Shown here: piece by piece, positions 35,541 to 48,154 of the stretch | How the letters are laid out: each line of letters begins with the position of its first letter | Numbering within the stretch: position 1 is the stretch's first letter | Origin: Nymphalis io | Taxonomy: Eukaryota > Arthropoda > Insecta > Lepidoptera > Nymphalidae | Direction: 5' to 3' | Length of the DNA stretch: 64,000 nt | Assembly (NCBI RefSeq): GCF_905147045.1 | Contig: NC_065910.1 | Coordinates: 1,550,001-1,614,000, forward strand | Notes under the pieces: generated by a model | Told to the model about the DNA's origin: nothing | The model's input: only the letters and a program-made list of their open reading frames with translations | Databases searched by the model: none | Made by a program: the position numbers and the translations under genes

Positions 35541-36610
35541 TTTATAAAAGTATTTAAAGTATGTCTATGACTAAAAAAATAATGTGTATTTACATTACTT
35601 TATCGATAATACGGTAACATCGACAAATGGACATCACATCTCTATATCAAAGGTTTAACCTGAAGTGAGGACATTTCCAATAGATTAACTCCATTCTGAA
35701 ACGATTCTGCTTTAGAACGGCACTCGAGATTTCAACAAATAATAATTACGTAAGATGTTGAAAAGGGAATTAATTATTAACTCATATAAATTAACGTTAG
35801 ATGCAGAAATACATTTCTTGATTAAATATTAACAATCGGAACTTCATTAAGCTTATTTATATTACTAATTCATTTTATATGTTGTTAAAAAGTTGTAACT
35901 TTTTAAAAAAAATTCATTGTAATGATTACGGTGTTTTTTTTTAAATATGCTATACTAATAAAGATTCATGTTTCTGTTAATTACTAGATCGTATGTTGCC
36001 GTCGGTCATGGCATTGCTTGTCAAAATTTACAGTGGCTTTAGGATATATTGGCAAAATTTCGCCTGACCCTAGACCGTAGTGTTTAATTTCTTTCGCCAG
36101 ATTTTATTTTTCTTGACGGTTTCTCTTCAAGGGTTTTCCGAAATTTCATACTACTTCTAGGCAAAGTATGTGTCGTTAACATGAGTCGGTAACAAAAAAT
36201 CTACTTTTAACAATCCTTAAGTTGTAATACAGTGTGGACGAAACGGTCATAAGTTTTTGACTTCTTAGAGAATCACAAGCAGTTGCAAATACTTCCGACT
36301 TCTTTAGTGGATATGTACCTTTTACATTTATATTATCTTATAATAAAAAATTGAGCAATTTATGTAGATATATAAATTATTTTCATCAATCTCTGAAATA
36401 ATTTTTACGTTTTCGCTCAAATTTTGTATTTAGATAAGGTTTTGCTTTCTAAGTTTTTCTGTATCGGTAAATTTTATTAAAAAATGCAATGTTTCACAAA
36501 AAGAAAATGTAACTTATTAATTAATTATATTGGAGCAAGCTCGGTCGCCCAGGTACTATATAAATTACTCCAATTGTAAATAACTAAGAAAGTCGGTATA
36601 TAAACAAACC

Positions 36611-36753
36611 TCTAAAGTCAATATTAATTTGCTTCTAATTATTTTTAAAGTCTTCATAGCCTCTCCCGGTGACAGGAGAGTTGGTTCATTTTTCGCACAG
36701 AGAATTGGAATTGCTATTAAAAGAGATAATGTTGCTAGCATTCTGGCGGCCAT
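36611..36753 (-). CDS. Possible first coding exon of an unidentified secreted protein
   Basis: Read from the ATG at 36753, about 48 residues begin with a convincing signal peptide (MAARMLATLSLLIAIPILCA), followed by a mature start rich in Lys, Thr and Leu. A possible donor GAG/gtttgt follows at about 36610. No further exon could be joined with confidence on the - strand below it, where a retrotransposon fragment occupies 34550-35540. The short amphipathic mature start is loosely like a small secreted binding protein, but there is no diagnostic motif. A stretch at 23225-23262 (- strand) resembles the start of this exon. It could be a real gene interrupted by repeats, a relic exon or a chance ORF. 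Confidence 0.3.
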
Positions 36754-37202
36754 TCCAATTTGTACTGATAGCTACTTTAGCTATTTTTAATTATTATTTG
36801 TATATATTTAAGGCTTTTATATAAACACATATAAAACTCTTGCTTATTGATAGTCTTCATTGTTCAAGCATAATATTCTAAAGACGATATCGTTCCCAGT
36901 TCAGCCATTATTGAACATAATTGGACTAACCGATGTAATTGTGAAATATCTATATTGAGCCGGCATCCGATAAGCCTGATTAATGTTCGGTGTTGTATGG
37001 ACGATTCGTTGGTCTACTTTTCATTGAAAATGGATTGAATGGTAAGTCATTTAGTGCGTAATATAAATGATATAAAAAAACTTCCTGAATTAACAACTTT
37101 AATTTCCTGAATCGGAAGAATATTTTTACAATGAATATGAACACGATTGTTTAATTAAGTAACTGTATTTGACCAATCAGAATTATTTGTTTCATATAAA
37201 AT

Positions 37203-37456
37203 AGGTAGGCGGACGGGGAAAGGGGCCACCTGATCGTAAGCGGTCACCACCGCCCATAGACAATGGTGGCATAAGAAACATTAACCATTTCTTAAATCGC
37301 CAGTGCACCACCAACCTTTAAAACTAAGATTCTATGTTCCTTATGCTTCTAATCAAACTGGCTCACAAACAACAATACTATAGAATAGAATAAATACTTG
37401 GTGAGTGGGGTGGTACCTACCCAGACATGCTTGCACAAAACCCTACTACCAAGTAA
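37203..37456 (-). mobile_element. Repeat-4 copy
   Basis: Antisense: GTAGGCGGACGGGGAAAGGG, CCACCTGATCGTAAGCGG, CAGTGCACCACCAACC, AACTGGCTCAC and CATGCTTGCACAAAACCCTA. Confidence 0.72.
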
Positions 37457-37772
37457 ATCAAATTCTACATTATATTATTCTAAAAACGAATGTTATTTTG
37501 TTACATTTAAAAATATACACCATTAAAACTAATGATAAATATATGAGCAAATTTTTCCTTCAGGCAGCACTAAGCTTGTTTCAAATAATAATTCATTATA
37601 TACCATTTACAGACGGGTGCAAACAAAACCAAATATATTTAACTAGAAAATCCCGGCAGACGTGTCCTGCAAATGCCAATTGTCACGGTGATCGTTTGAA
37701 GGTAATAGAAGTTTATGTGATGCATGCAGTGGCAACACTTTGTTGTGCTAACGACAAAACCTAGTGAAAAAT

Positions 37773-37814
37773 AGTTTTGTCATCATCATGATTCATAATG
37801 ATGATGACAAAACT
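37773..37814. repeat. 17-bp perfect inverted repeat
   Basis: AGTTTTGTCATCATCAT (37773-37789) and ATGATGATGACAAAACT (37798-37814) with an 8-base loop. Confidence 0.9.
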
Positions 37815-37904
37815 TCTTGATCTTTGATATTTATTAAGATAAATATAAGTTGATAAATATAATCGAAAGTGCTTAAATGATTTTCAATTATTTAGATATA
37901 GCAG

Positions 37905-38050
37905 TGCTTAAGAACCTATGGTGATATATACTATTTTGACGTGTGTTTCCTTGAAATTTTATAATTATTATTTCGTCGCGTATCACTTTCTGACATTTCA
38001 CAACCGTTTTCAGCGGCGAGTTTGTTCATACAAAATAACCTTACTGATCC
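37905..38050 (+). repeat. Three-copy repeat family X, copy 1
   Basis: GGTGATATATACTATT, GACATTTCACAACCGTTTTC and AGCGGCGAGTTTGTTCATAC. Also found at 43258 and 61335. Confidence 0.55.
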
Positions 38051-38584
38051 AGATACTTAAGGCTAATACGGACTATATTTCACTGATAAATTATACAAAT
38101 CAAGTAGTATGTAGTTGTATCTTCTCGTATTACGGTTTGTGAGTTTGATAAAAAAATACCATGATTGTTAAATGCGTATAATTTATTAAATGTCTTTTAA
38201 CGTAAATATTGATATGTTCAACATTTAAAAAGGATTGTTAGATTTATATCTGTTTGATAAATATCGCCATAATTGTTTAGAGATAAATAAATCTATCTTG
38301 ATAATTTCAAAAGCTGATAAAACGTTATGCAGGAAAAATACTTTTGCGTCTTCATGGTCATCGGTTAAACAAAATCGATGACTATTATTAGACAGATTAT
38401 TATTAAACGGATATACCAATTTACATTTTTAAATATTTAATTGAATATACCTTCTTTCTCAACCAACAAACAAGCGTCTGTGCTCTTTTAAGTTTCCTTT
38501 TTTTTATTATATGTGTCCATTATATTCTTATTATCAATTTTATTGATGATTTTAGATTTTTTACATTTTCCTTGTAGTTGGACT

Positions 38585-38815
38585 TTGCAGGCCCGTCTCA
38601 CCCACTCATCAGATATTCTGCGGCTAAGCAACATTACTTAGCATTGTTGCGTTCCGAGAAGGGTTTCCGGATTGAGTGAGCCAGTAAAACTACAGTCACG
38701 AGGGACATAACATCTCAGTTCCCAAGGTTCATGGCACATTGGCGATGTAAGGAATGGTAATTATTTGGTAATTATCAGGTGGCTCATTTGCTTGTCCGCC
38801 TACCTAAAACATAAA
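38585..38815 (+). mobile_element. Repeat-4 copy
   Basis: CACCCACTCATCAGATATTC, AAAACTACAGTCACGAGGGA, CAGTTCCCAAGGTTCATGGC and GCTTGTCCGCCTACC, with an A-rich tail. Confidence 0.7.
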
Positions 38816-38899
38816 AATGAACCGAACGGCTTATGCAGAGATGATGGCAAGAGACATGATGGCTGAAGCAACATTAGTGACGGTCGACGGAACCTGTCC

Positions 38900-39200
38900 T
38901 TGTGTGAGATGCAACTTGCATAGATACGCTGGCAGTATCTCATATTCAGAACATGTCTGGTAAAGTCAGTGCAGCTGCTGAAGCTGCTCGAATACTCAAG
39001 CGCTGCAAATATTATTTTTATCCAACGAATATGATTTTACTGGGTTGGGTACTAAAAAAATTATAAAATACCACTCAAAGAAACTGGTCCACACTTCTGG
39101 TGACCCGAGAGCTGGGAGCTTATTTAACCGAAAGGCTGAGTAGCGGTTCAGGGGCAATAGTGCCAGCGTCTTGGGTACAATGCCGCAGAACAAATTTTAT
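38900..39200 (+). mobile_element. LINE C-terminal scrap
   Basis: The + frame around 39085-39180 reads HTSGDPRAGSLFNRKAE, a stop, then RFRGNSASVLGTMPQNK, like the C-terminal tail of lepidopteran non-LTR retrotransposon ORFs. The clade is not resolved, and upstream codons are interrupted. Confidence 0.45.
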
Positions 39201-39204
39201 ACGG

Positions 39205-40480
39205 CGTGTTTTTCTATAAGTTTGTAATGTGTAGTTTGTTTTTATTTTAATTTTAGTTATAAGATATATTAATTAATATGTACTTGTTTTCATAAAAGAA
39301 TAAATATAAATGTAGATATCAAGTTAAATAAAAAAAAATTAAAAAATTATTGATAAATAATATTCACATAATTGCAATACTATTTAATAATTATTGTAAT
39401 AACTAATATACGTTGGGGTCTTTGTAATACAGTTATTAATTTCGCTCACAATCTTCATGATAAGAAATATAAATTAAAGTCGTATGCTTTGTTTTTGATC
39501 AACTATAATTGAATATTAAAATGATAAATGACAAGAAAAAAATTTTATAATAAAAAAATATTTTTTGAAATAGTTATTTTACGCACATTCAAAGATACTC
39601 TGACACCCTAAACTAGGAAGACCCGTGTCTTAGGGGCCAGTGCTGTCACATACAGTGATTATATAAAAAATAAATAACTATAATCGAATTAAAAACTAAC
39701 GGGTCATTTCAATTACAATAAACCATAGCATCTACGTTTTGGTCTGAATATTATAGTCAATTATTTAGTGGAACCATTATTTATGGTAACTCGGGACAAT
39801 GTTAAAAATTCTTAGACGTTTATTTAATTTATATTACACATTAAATATTTAAAAAAATATTAATATTATCGAATGTTTTCAAATGTGTAGGGAAATAGAA
39901 AAACGTTATAAAAAATAAGTTATTTATTTTATTATTTATTTATTGTATTTACATTTTGTTTGTTACATAATCAAAAAACATGCTCAGCCTATATCCTAGT
40001 CTAGTAGATGTAGTCAAAATCATTAAACTCTTGAATATTACAATGAAATTGATAATCATGATATTAATGTCCTATGTTGTTGTGATGTCAGGAAGCAAAG
40101 ACTAGCTTCAACATGGCGGATAAAACCATACTTCGACGTTCAAAAATTATTATCTTATGATATGTAAAAAAATATTTAAAATATATACATTTTGCAGTAT
40201 AGGTGTCGTAATACTTACTGAAAATTGAACAACGCTGTTGAGACGATATACAGTACTTCAGGGGCACGGGTCTCTATGTTCATAAACAATGTACGACAAC
40301 TATTATAATATATTTCTATATTATAACATCGATAAGAAAACTAATACATTAATATTCTAGAAAGATTGAGAATTAATCACAGGATCAAGGATAAATCAAT
40401 GCACACAATGGACTACACTTTGCATATAATTTATTTTAGCGAATCCATAATGATAAGCAAAGACGTCTTAGTGAATGAGA
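39205..40480. other. No recognisable gene
   Basis: AT-rich DNA with no supported feature. Confidence 0.45.
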
Positions 40481-40504
40481 CACACGTATCTTAACCACAC
40501 AAGC

Positions 40505-40720
40505 TGAAATCTGTTTAAGCACCGCGTGTAAATTTGCTTAATTCGTGTTTATAATTAATCTCTGGCTCGGTGGGGAAGGAAAACATCTTGAGAAAGCTTA
40601 CATGAATCGTATAAGATTGGCCACATGTACGAGTATATTTACTGACCAGCGGCTGCTCCGCTGTTGAGGAAAGTCTACCCTTAAGAGGAGTGGAGCTTTC
40701 ACTCAAGCACTATTATATAT
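40505..40720 (+). mobile_element. Old SINE-1 copy, strongly diverged
   Basis: TAAGCACCGCGTG, TAATCTCTGGCTCGGTGGGG, AAGGAAAACATCTTGAGAAA, GCCACATGTACG and TCCGCTGTTGAGGA follow the SINE-1 order at low identity. Confidence 0.5.
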
Positions 40721-40802
40721 TTCGAATCGTTGCCGTTCTTACTTGTAAATGACCGCTGTAGCCAGTATTGGTCGGACGAACACCATTATTTCTTTTTTTT
40801 TT

Positions 40803-41390
40803 ATAGAATAGGAAGGTGGACGAGCATATGGGCCACCTGATGGTAAGTGGTCACCAAACGCCCTTAGACATTGGCATTGTAAGAAATGCCATCGCTTATA
40901 GCCAATGCGCCATCAACCTTGGGAACTAAGATTTTATGTCCCTTGTGCCTGTAATTACACTGGCTCACTCACCCTTCAAACCGGAACACAACAATATCAA
41001 GTATTGCTGTTTTGCGGTAGAATATCTGATGAGTGGGTGGTACCTACCCAGACGAGCTTGCACAAAGCCCTACCACCATTGAATTTCTTTATTACTTGGT
41101 AATAGGGTTTTGTGCATGTACGCTTGGGTAGGTACCACACGCTCATCGCGTATTCTACCGTCAAATACCATTACTCAGTACTGTTATGTTAAGCTGGAAA
41201 GGGTAAGTGAGCCGGTAAAACTTGAGACATAAGGAACATAACATCTTTGTTCCCAAGATTGGTGGCGCATTGACGATGTAAGGAATGGTTAATATTTCTT
41301 ATGGCGCCAATGTGTATGGTGGTATCCACTTACCATTAGATAGTTCATTTTCTCGTCCGCCTACTTATAATATTAAAAAAAAACAATCTT
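40803..41390. mobile_element. Two Repeat-4 copies, head to head
   Basis: 40803-41077 is antisense and nearly intact. 41097-41390 is sense and more diverged, with a poly-A tail at 41380. Their CCACC/GGTGG heads face each other across about 20 bp, making an imperfect 590-bp inverted repeat. Confidence 0.82.
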
Positions 41391-41694
41391 TAGTAGTACC
41401 TCAGTTTATTGTAAGTTAAAAATAAAACAAGATTAATATTAAAGTGATCCACATAATTCCAAGCATTCGACATCATAGACACCCTTACATTGGTCATCAT
41501 TTCGTAGGTCGTGTTAAGTAATCGGACAATGGAAGACAATGCCTAGTTGCCTGGCTTTGTGCCGCTACCCAGTAAATGTCTTATTTGTGGTCCATTGTTT
41601 AATACGACTGGGATATCTTGTTGATGAAAATTGTTACAATTTACATTACAAATGTACAGAAAATTGTACATTTTGTTTATTACTTTTGATTAAG

Positions 41695-41925
41695 AGTGAA
41701 GAGCTGAAATGGCCGAATGATTTTTTATGTTTTTAATTTGAGTGCGTGTTCGACAGAGAAGGAGAACGTTATGACGAAACCTGCATGTGTTGAATGAAAA
41801 TCTGTCTCATCTGTAAAGTGTAGCCAATCAGAATTGGTGCAGTGTGATTTAATAAACTCCTAAACTCTCCTAATGGAGAGGAAGTCTAAGGCCCAACAGT
41901 GGAATATTAACAGGATTTTACTTTT
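41695..41925 (+). mobile_element. Old SINE-1 copy, strongly diverged
   Basis: ATGGCCGAATGATT, GAAACCTGCATGTGTTGAAT, GAATTGGTGCAGTGTG, CTAATGGAGAGGAAG and GGCCCAACAGTGGAATATT. B box lost. Confidence 0.55.
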
Positions 41926-41929
41926 TTTG

Positions 41930-43250
41930 TTTACTATATATATTATATAAGCATTTTTATATTATTACTTACGTGTATGTAAGGCTATGGTCGTAGCGTC
42001 CGACCTTAGCGTTCCGTTCGACGTTTCAACGCCAGGCAACAGTGTCATCGGTCAATACATATTTCAGAAGCGAACGACATCTTGATCAAAGCAAAATTCG
42101 ATTTGAAATTTTGACATTTTGTACTGACGCTTTGAAATAACTGGAGACCAAACATTTGAACGTCGCCTACGAAATCAATATGCCGACATCAACGTTTTAA
42201 AGAAACCACAATAAAACAGTTCTACGACGGTCGATGGTGTGTATAGGAGACCACAAATCTAAGCATGTATATATATATTTTTGTGTATAATATGTAATAT
42301 TTATCAATATCATGAATATTAGGTCCATACTCTATGAAGGACCGTTGAACATTTATTGCATTTTAGACAACCTGTAGTAAACGTATTTTAATTGAAAAAA
42401 TACAGACTTTATTCATACGTTTGTAGTAAATATATAATGGCGATAAATAATATTATAATTGTTAGAGATAAAAAGAATATATATAAGGCCTTAGCTGTGA
42501 AAATCTAAATTCAATTTCTCGCTTTCAAATCATAGCTAGCATTGGATTAAAACTATGAACAAGACCGTTGCCACTAAAATCACGTAGAAATAAAATTAAA
42601 TGTTATCAAACAGCTCCTTTAACACTTCTAAACGCTAAATTATTCATGAAACCACACCCGCATGGCACGCAGCCAATTTAAGATGAATAATTTAAACACC
42701 CGAAATTCGAAGTTCACTCAAAGTCGGGATGGTCATTTACAATTTAGTAGCATTATAGACGTATCTCCAATGGGGTTTAAACTCGGTTGCCGACTCAGGT
42801 CGTGAGTGAATGAATGAATTATAAATGAACGTATGGAACGAGCGGAGGTGTCAACGAGCAGGTGAAAATGGGACAGATTCGTACAAATTCGTCGGGACAG
42901 TGAACTCAATACGCGCAAATTAAATGCTGCAGTACAATCAGCCTTATGACCAATGTATTAAGGGTCTTTATATCGTAAATGTTTAGCGAGATAGAGTTGT
43001 TAGAATACAAGGGAAGAGGAAAGTTGAATTTGATAATTTTAGCAAACGAATATCGAATTTCTCTGGGTCATAATGTGACAAATATTTACCTACGATTATG
43101 TTTAACAAAATAAAAATATCATCTACACTGATATAGGTAGATAATAAAGAAATACATTTTGAGTATAAAAAAATATGACACTCATCTAAGCTTTATAACT
43201 ATATCTTGATTTATTTTCTATGATTACAATTCTGTAAGAAAGCACTTAAT
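41930..43250. other. No recognisable gene
   Basis: AT-rich, with a slightly GC-richer patch at 41990-42250 (CGTTCCGTTCGACGTTTCAA). No frame or repeat match was found. Confidence 0.4.
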
Positions 43251-43257
43251 TAATCAC

Positions 43258-43435
43258 CCGTGAAATGTTCACAACCGTCTTGTGGTGCTATACTATTATG
43301 ATGAGTGTATCCTTTAAATGTTATAATTATTATGATCAATGTTGCATATCACTTCTGACATTTCACGACCGTTGTCAGCGGTGTGTTTCGTGTTTGTTTT
43401 GACAGAATAGCCTACTGTTCTGTTTTGATGTATAA
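43258..43435 (+). repeat. Three-copy repeat family X, copy 2
   Basis: GTGAAATGTTCACAACCGTC, GGTGCTATACTATT, GACATTTCACGACCGTTGTC and GTTTTGACAGAATAGCCTAC. Confidence 0.6.
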
Positions 43436-43461
43436 TATTAACAAAATTCGACTCAAAATAT

Positions 43462-43580
43462 ATGGCCGGCTACGCACCTGCAAGTCCTCTGGTGTTGCAG
43501 GTGTCCATGGGCGATGGTAGTCACTGTCTATCAGGTGTCTGTCTATCGCCTGCACGTTTACCCCCTCTTACATAAAAAAA
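43462..43580 (+). mobile_element. Retrotransposon 3' tail of a common lepidopteran type
   Basis: GGCCGGCTACGCACCTGCAA, GTTGCAGGTGTCCATGGGCG, CTATCAGGTG and TGCACGTTTACCCCCTCTTA, followed by AAAAAAA. The order (name block, ATCAGGTG, CCCCCT, poly A) is that of a widespread lepidopteran LINE/SINE 3' end. Confidence 0.6.
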
Positions 43581-44299
43581 GGAAGTATATGTTCAAATTT
43601 GGTTCGATTAACTTTTTAAGTCATATTGTTTAAAAAACCTTCACACAATCTCTGTTTAAATTGGCCAAGCTTAAATGGCTATCTCATAGAATCCTAGTAT
43701 TCGTACACGCAATTGCCAATATCTAGACTGAATTGAACAGAGACCAGATTCAATTATTTCTAGACCGTTTGCAATTAGTGATCGTTTGTAGTTTGATACT
43801 TCAATTAATGTTAAGCTGCGTCTACACAGAAGGAAAATTGGCAACTTTTGTGTTACCCATGTAATTTAATTGCTAAAAAAAGTCTAACTACTGTTTTTTC
43901 GATCGAATGTAATGTACAATACGAACTGTTTGTGATTTTAAAAGGAATTTAATCTTGTAAAATAACTGAATACTGTTGATTCAAAAGTTTTTCATCTTGT
44001 TTAAGTTCTCCTTACCTCTGTCTAAGTTCACCTTAAGTTTTTAAAAACAATAGACAAAGTGAATTTCTAGTTACAAAAAGTTTTGTGCACATAAATGCGC
44101 CTAAAATTCCAACTATTTTAGTTGAAATTCACAATTAGTTTAATCTATATTGTCTAATTAATAAAAAATACTTAGGTGTGACTTTTCTACATAAAAAAAG
44201 AGAAAATAACTACTACAATCATTTTATTACTACATATATAAGGTACATACATTCTGTTATTAAGTGCAACAATGTAAATAGGTATGAAATGAAGATAAC

Positions 44300-44765
44300 A
44301 AACCAACCAGGGGTCGACCCACCCAATGCGATGCTCGGAAGCGAGGAGTGCTGGTCGGAAATGGTCTCCTTCTGTGAAAGTGTGATAAGTGTGCAGAAGG
44401 AGGCCGCGGAGCGGGAGCGGGAAGAGGGCCACTGCAGACTGCTGCTCCGCCAAAGAAAACCAGGAGAAGAAAGAGCTTCTACCACCGCCGCATTAAGCGT
44501 CGCCGGGACTAGGGGAGTTCTCACTACCCTGGTAAACCCCCTAGAGAATGGACGCCCACATAGGTGGGCCGTCCGTCAGAGCGTCACGGTATCATGCGCA
44601 AGCGATCACGTGACATTCCTCGTTAAGAAGAGTACCACTGGTTTTTTAGTGGGTATTCCGTTGTTCGGGGCACACTTGGGGCCCCGGACACCGACGAGCC
44701 CCACATACCCCTACTTACTGTTCCCATCCCAAAAGGGCCCACCCCTGATTACTTATAATTCCATA
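44300..44765 (+). mobile_element. R1-clade LINE: C-terminus of ORF2 and 3'UTR
   Basis: The frame reads NAMLGSEECWSEMVSFCESV followed by QKEAAEREREE, the typical last helix of R1/TRAS-like ORF2 proteins, then an Arg/Lys-rich end. The GC-rich 3' region (CATGCGCAAGCGATCACGTG, GTTCGGGGCACACTTGGG) recurs in antisense at 58665-58845. 5'-truncated. Confidence 0.75.
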
Positions 44766-44833
44766 ATTTATAATACCGCCCATAAAACCTTAAATTGGTA
44801 TATTCTGGTTTCAACAGTAATTTGATTTTTTTT

Positions 44834-45118
44834 ATAGTATAGGTAGGCGGACTAGCATATGGCCACCTGATGGTATGAGTGGTCACCAAAGGCCCATAGA
44901 CATTGGCATTGTACGAAATGTAAACCATCGTTTACATCACCAATGCGCCACCAACCTTTGGAAAAAATATGTTATGTCCCTTGTGTCTGTAATTACACTG
45001 GCTCAGTCACCCTTCAAACCGGAACACAACAATACCAAGTACTGCTGTTTTGCGGTAGAATATCTCATGAGTGGGTGGTACTTACCCAGACGAGCTTGCA
45101 CAAAGCCCTACCACCAGT
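44834..45118 (-). mobile_element. Repeat-4, full length, antisense
   Basis: TATAGTATAGGTAGGCGGAC, GCCACCTGATGGTATGAGTG, CCAATGCGCCACCAACC, CCCTTCAAACCGGAACACAA and CGAGCTTGCACAAAGCCCTA. Confidence 0.85.
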
Positions 45119-45351
45119 AAGATATAGTGTTATTATAAGTGATAAAGGCACATTTACAGTGTGAAATGCTTCTTACAGTACTAATATCCTTTATGTCTAA
45201 GGGTAAAGGTCCACATTTGTCATCCTTCATCCATTTATGGTCATTTGAAAACTTTTGAAATGAACAAAAAAACGCTTATTAAGTAGTCAAAGAATAAACG
45301 ATTACAATTTACTTAAACAATGTTTTTCAAATATTTTTTTTTGTAATATAA

Positions 45352-45605
45352 AACAGCTTGGCCCACACACGATGGGCTACTTGATGGTGAGTCATAACCA
45401 CCGATTATGGATACTGCTAATTTCATAAACATAGACTGTGCTGTAAGAAATAATAACCATTCCTTACATCACCATTGCAACACCAACCTTGGGAACCTTG
45501 TGTCTGCAGATCGCTTGCTCACTCACCCTTTAAGCCGGAACATGTTTAATATTGATTACGAATTAGCTTTTTAATAGAACATCCGATAAGTGGATGGTAC
45601 GAGTA
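45352..45605 (-). mobile_element. Repeat-4 copy, diverged
   Basis: GATGGGCTACTTGATGGTGA, CATAGACTGTGCTGTAAG, TTACATCACCATTGCAACAC and ACTCACCCTTTAAGCCGGAA. The head is decayed. Confidence 0.6.
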
Positions 45606-46014
45606 TGTCATATTGTAGTAAAGTTTAAATTCTGACCGTAAACAACATAGGTATTTAACGGCAGTGTTTTTTTTTAATAATTGAAACTTGGACAAAATAT
45701 AAATTGTATGACTATATTTCTTTTACAAGTTAAATAAAGGTAAAAAAGTAACTGACAGTACAACGCTGTTGAGCCGAGCTGATTAATTGGTATTTTATCC
45801 AAAATATAATGGTTTCACGAAATAAATTAAACCTACATTCATTTATAGTGTAAAATTGTTTATAGGTTCAATATTTGTTTTTCAAATTTATAAAAATAAA
45901 TACAAATCTGTGCTGTGAAATTAAAAACCGGAATTTAAGTCGGTTGTGTCTTCATTTTAAATGGATTTTTATAAAATAGATATCTTTTTAAAATACATAT
46001 TTTTATGATAGTAA

Positions 46015-46240
46015 AGTTCTGGGTCCATACGGTACCACCCAATAATTAGTTATTCTACCGATAAACATCTACATTGTGTTCTTGCTTAAATGGTGTTTGA
46101 CAGTGCAAGCATGAGTCAGTGTAAACGCAGGCTCAGAATATCTACTTAACACCTTAGTTCCGCTGTTTGATGGTACAAGAAGTTGTTAATATTTCTTGAA
46201 GTGTCAGAATCTGATTCTGAGAGCAATGGTAACACTTTTT
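46015..46240 (+). mobile_element. Repeat-4 relic
   Basis: GGTACCACCCAATAATTAGT, TTATTCTACCG and TTGTTAATATTTCTTGAAGT keep the order of the family at low identity. Confidence 0.4.
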
Positions 46241-46249
46241 ATTTAACAA

Positions 46250-48130
46250 TTTGTCGGCTATTTTTTATTTACTGATTATTATTAACAGCAATAACACAAA
46301 TATCTTATTTATGCAATAGGTACCTATTTGTGAATGACAAAGTAAACAATTTTTAAAGTAACCAATGATTGTTTTTCTATTCATAACTTAAAAAACGTTC
46401 ACGGTTCAACGTTCCAGCAAGATGGCGAATTTTTTTTAGCGCGTAAAATCCTTGGTTCACACCTCCCTATACCCTTTCCTTTTCGAAAACCTACATCAAT
46501 TTTTACTCCTATTATTAAGAAATGTTTTCAAACTGAATCTTATGTCAAGGAACAAAGGTTCAATTTAACAATAAACCTGTTTCATAGCCAGTCTTATTTT
46601 TAGTACATGTGGTTGATTGTGGCAACGGAAGGCCCCTAAGGATTTACTTCTTATGTTCTTTATAGTTTGAGTGCAGTAGTTACCTTTGATTGTTGATTTG
46701 TTACATTACATAAATGTATATAGTTAGGACATTCAATGAGCCATACAACAGCTTTATTAATAAAAAAAGACACGCGCTAATTTTAATACCGCCATTTTGT
46801 TAGGGCCTATATATTGGCGCGACTTGTGATGTTAATGAATGTGTTCAAATATATAATTTAGATTTTGAAAAGTAATTGAATTAAATTATTTACATCAATT
46901 TGTGTGATTTGGTGTTCTATTTTTAAAAAGACAAATCCGAAGTTTTTATGAAATCAGTATAACTTTTGGACGCTACATATTTATACATAATATATATCTT
47001 TACCAGCAAACTTATCTAAATGTTACGTCTTTTTAAAACTCAACCTCTGTCGAGTATTCGAAAAGGCGTATCCTAACACGTCTTGTACACGGTCCCGACT
47101 GCGTCCCGGTAAAATAAGATATTTTTTTATTACAAAAATACTGTAACCCGATCGCAGCGCCACCTACCGGGTCCAATCTAAACATTCCAGAGACCCACAC
47201 AGAAAATTAATCCAGCCGTTTAGTAGGAGTTCGATGACATTCTTACGTACAGAACAATTATGAAATATGTTTGAAGATACTAAAAAGAAGTCTTACAATT
47301 ATAAATAATATTCAAAAAAAAACAAACAAATTATAAATGTAATCATGAAATATCCCTTTTTTAATATATAAGAAATGTGTAAAGTATAATAAACTAGTGT
47401 CTCGCAAACATTTTCTATTTAAGTACTTATATAAAAGACTGAATGATAATTTAAATGAACTTGATTATCATATCGTATTTTTATTTCAACGTCAAATACT
47501 TTAAATGTCAAATTTGAAACATGAAAAGTTATGCCAATTGCCAGCATAAAAAAATATTTTATGAAAATAGGCTAAGCTAATTAGATAATTTTCATTACTT
47601 AATTTTTTTTAAATAACTATAAAATTTGTGAATTACAATATTCAAGAAAAAACAAGCAAAATAAATAATAATCTATCGAAATATCCGGTGGAAGTATACC
47701 TCGTAAGCAAATTTGACGTGGTCGTATTATGCTAGCGGTTTAAAAAGTCAACTTGTATTCGCCTAGTCATATATTATTGAAAGTTGGTTTCAAATTTCGT
47801 TACATTTCTTGTTTATTTTTGTAAATAAGCGCTCTAGCTCTGATTATTTTAAAGTTGACTAATAACTCTCAAAGTAAGTAAGCTATGAATACAATGTTAT
47901 TTCTTTTTGATTAGTTATATTGTAATTTTATTGAATAAATTATATTACAATTGTTTATATGCTTTATTTAAAGAAATTCTTTTTTATTAATAATCAAATA
48001 AATAAATTCTAATTATATTACTTACAAAGTTGTATATAGTAATATTTTAAAATTATTTATATTTAATATTTATTATTTATATACTAATAATGAATTACTA
48101 TATTATAGTACATAATATAAAATTTTTACT
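46250..48130. other. No recognisable gene; upstream of the kinase gene
   Basis: AT-rich. A degenerate patch at 47090-47260 (GCAGCGCCACCTACCGGGTC, AATCCAGCCG) resembles another lepidopteran interspersed repeat. A noncoding first exon for the kinase gene probably lies here, but I cannot place it. Confidence 0.4.
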
Positions 48131-48154
48131 TTATAGAAAATCCACAATTACAAT

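Noticed and set aside
44178..44825. 215-codon ORF as a host gene
   Set aside because: Its middle is the C-terminus and 3'UTR of an R1-clade LINE, and the rest is unspliced flank.
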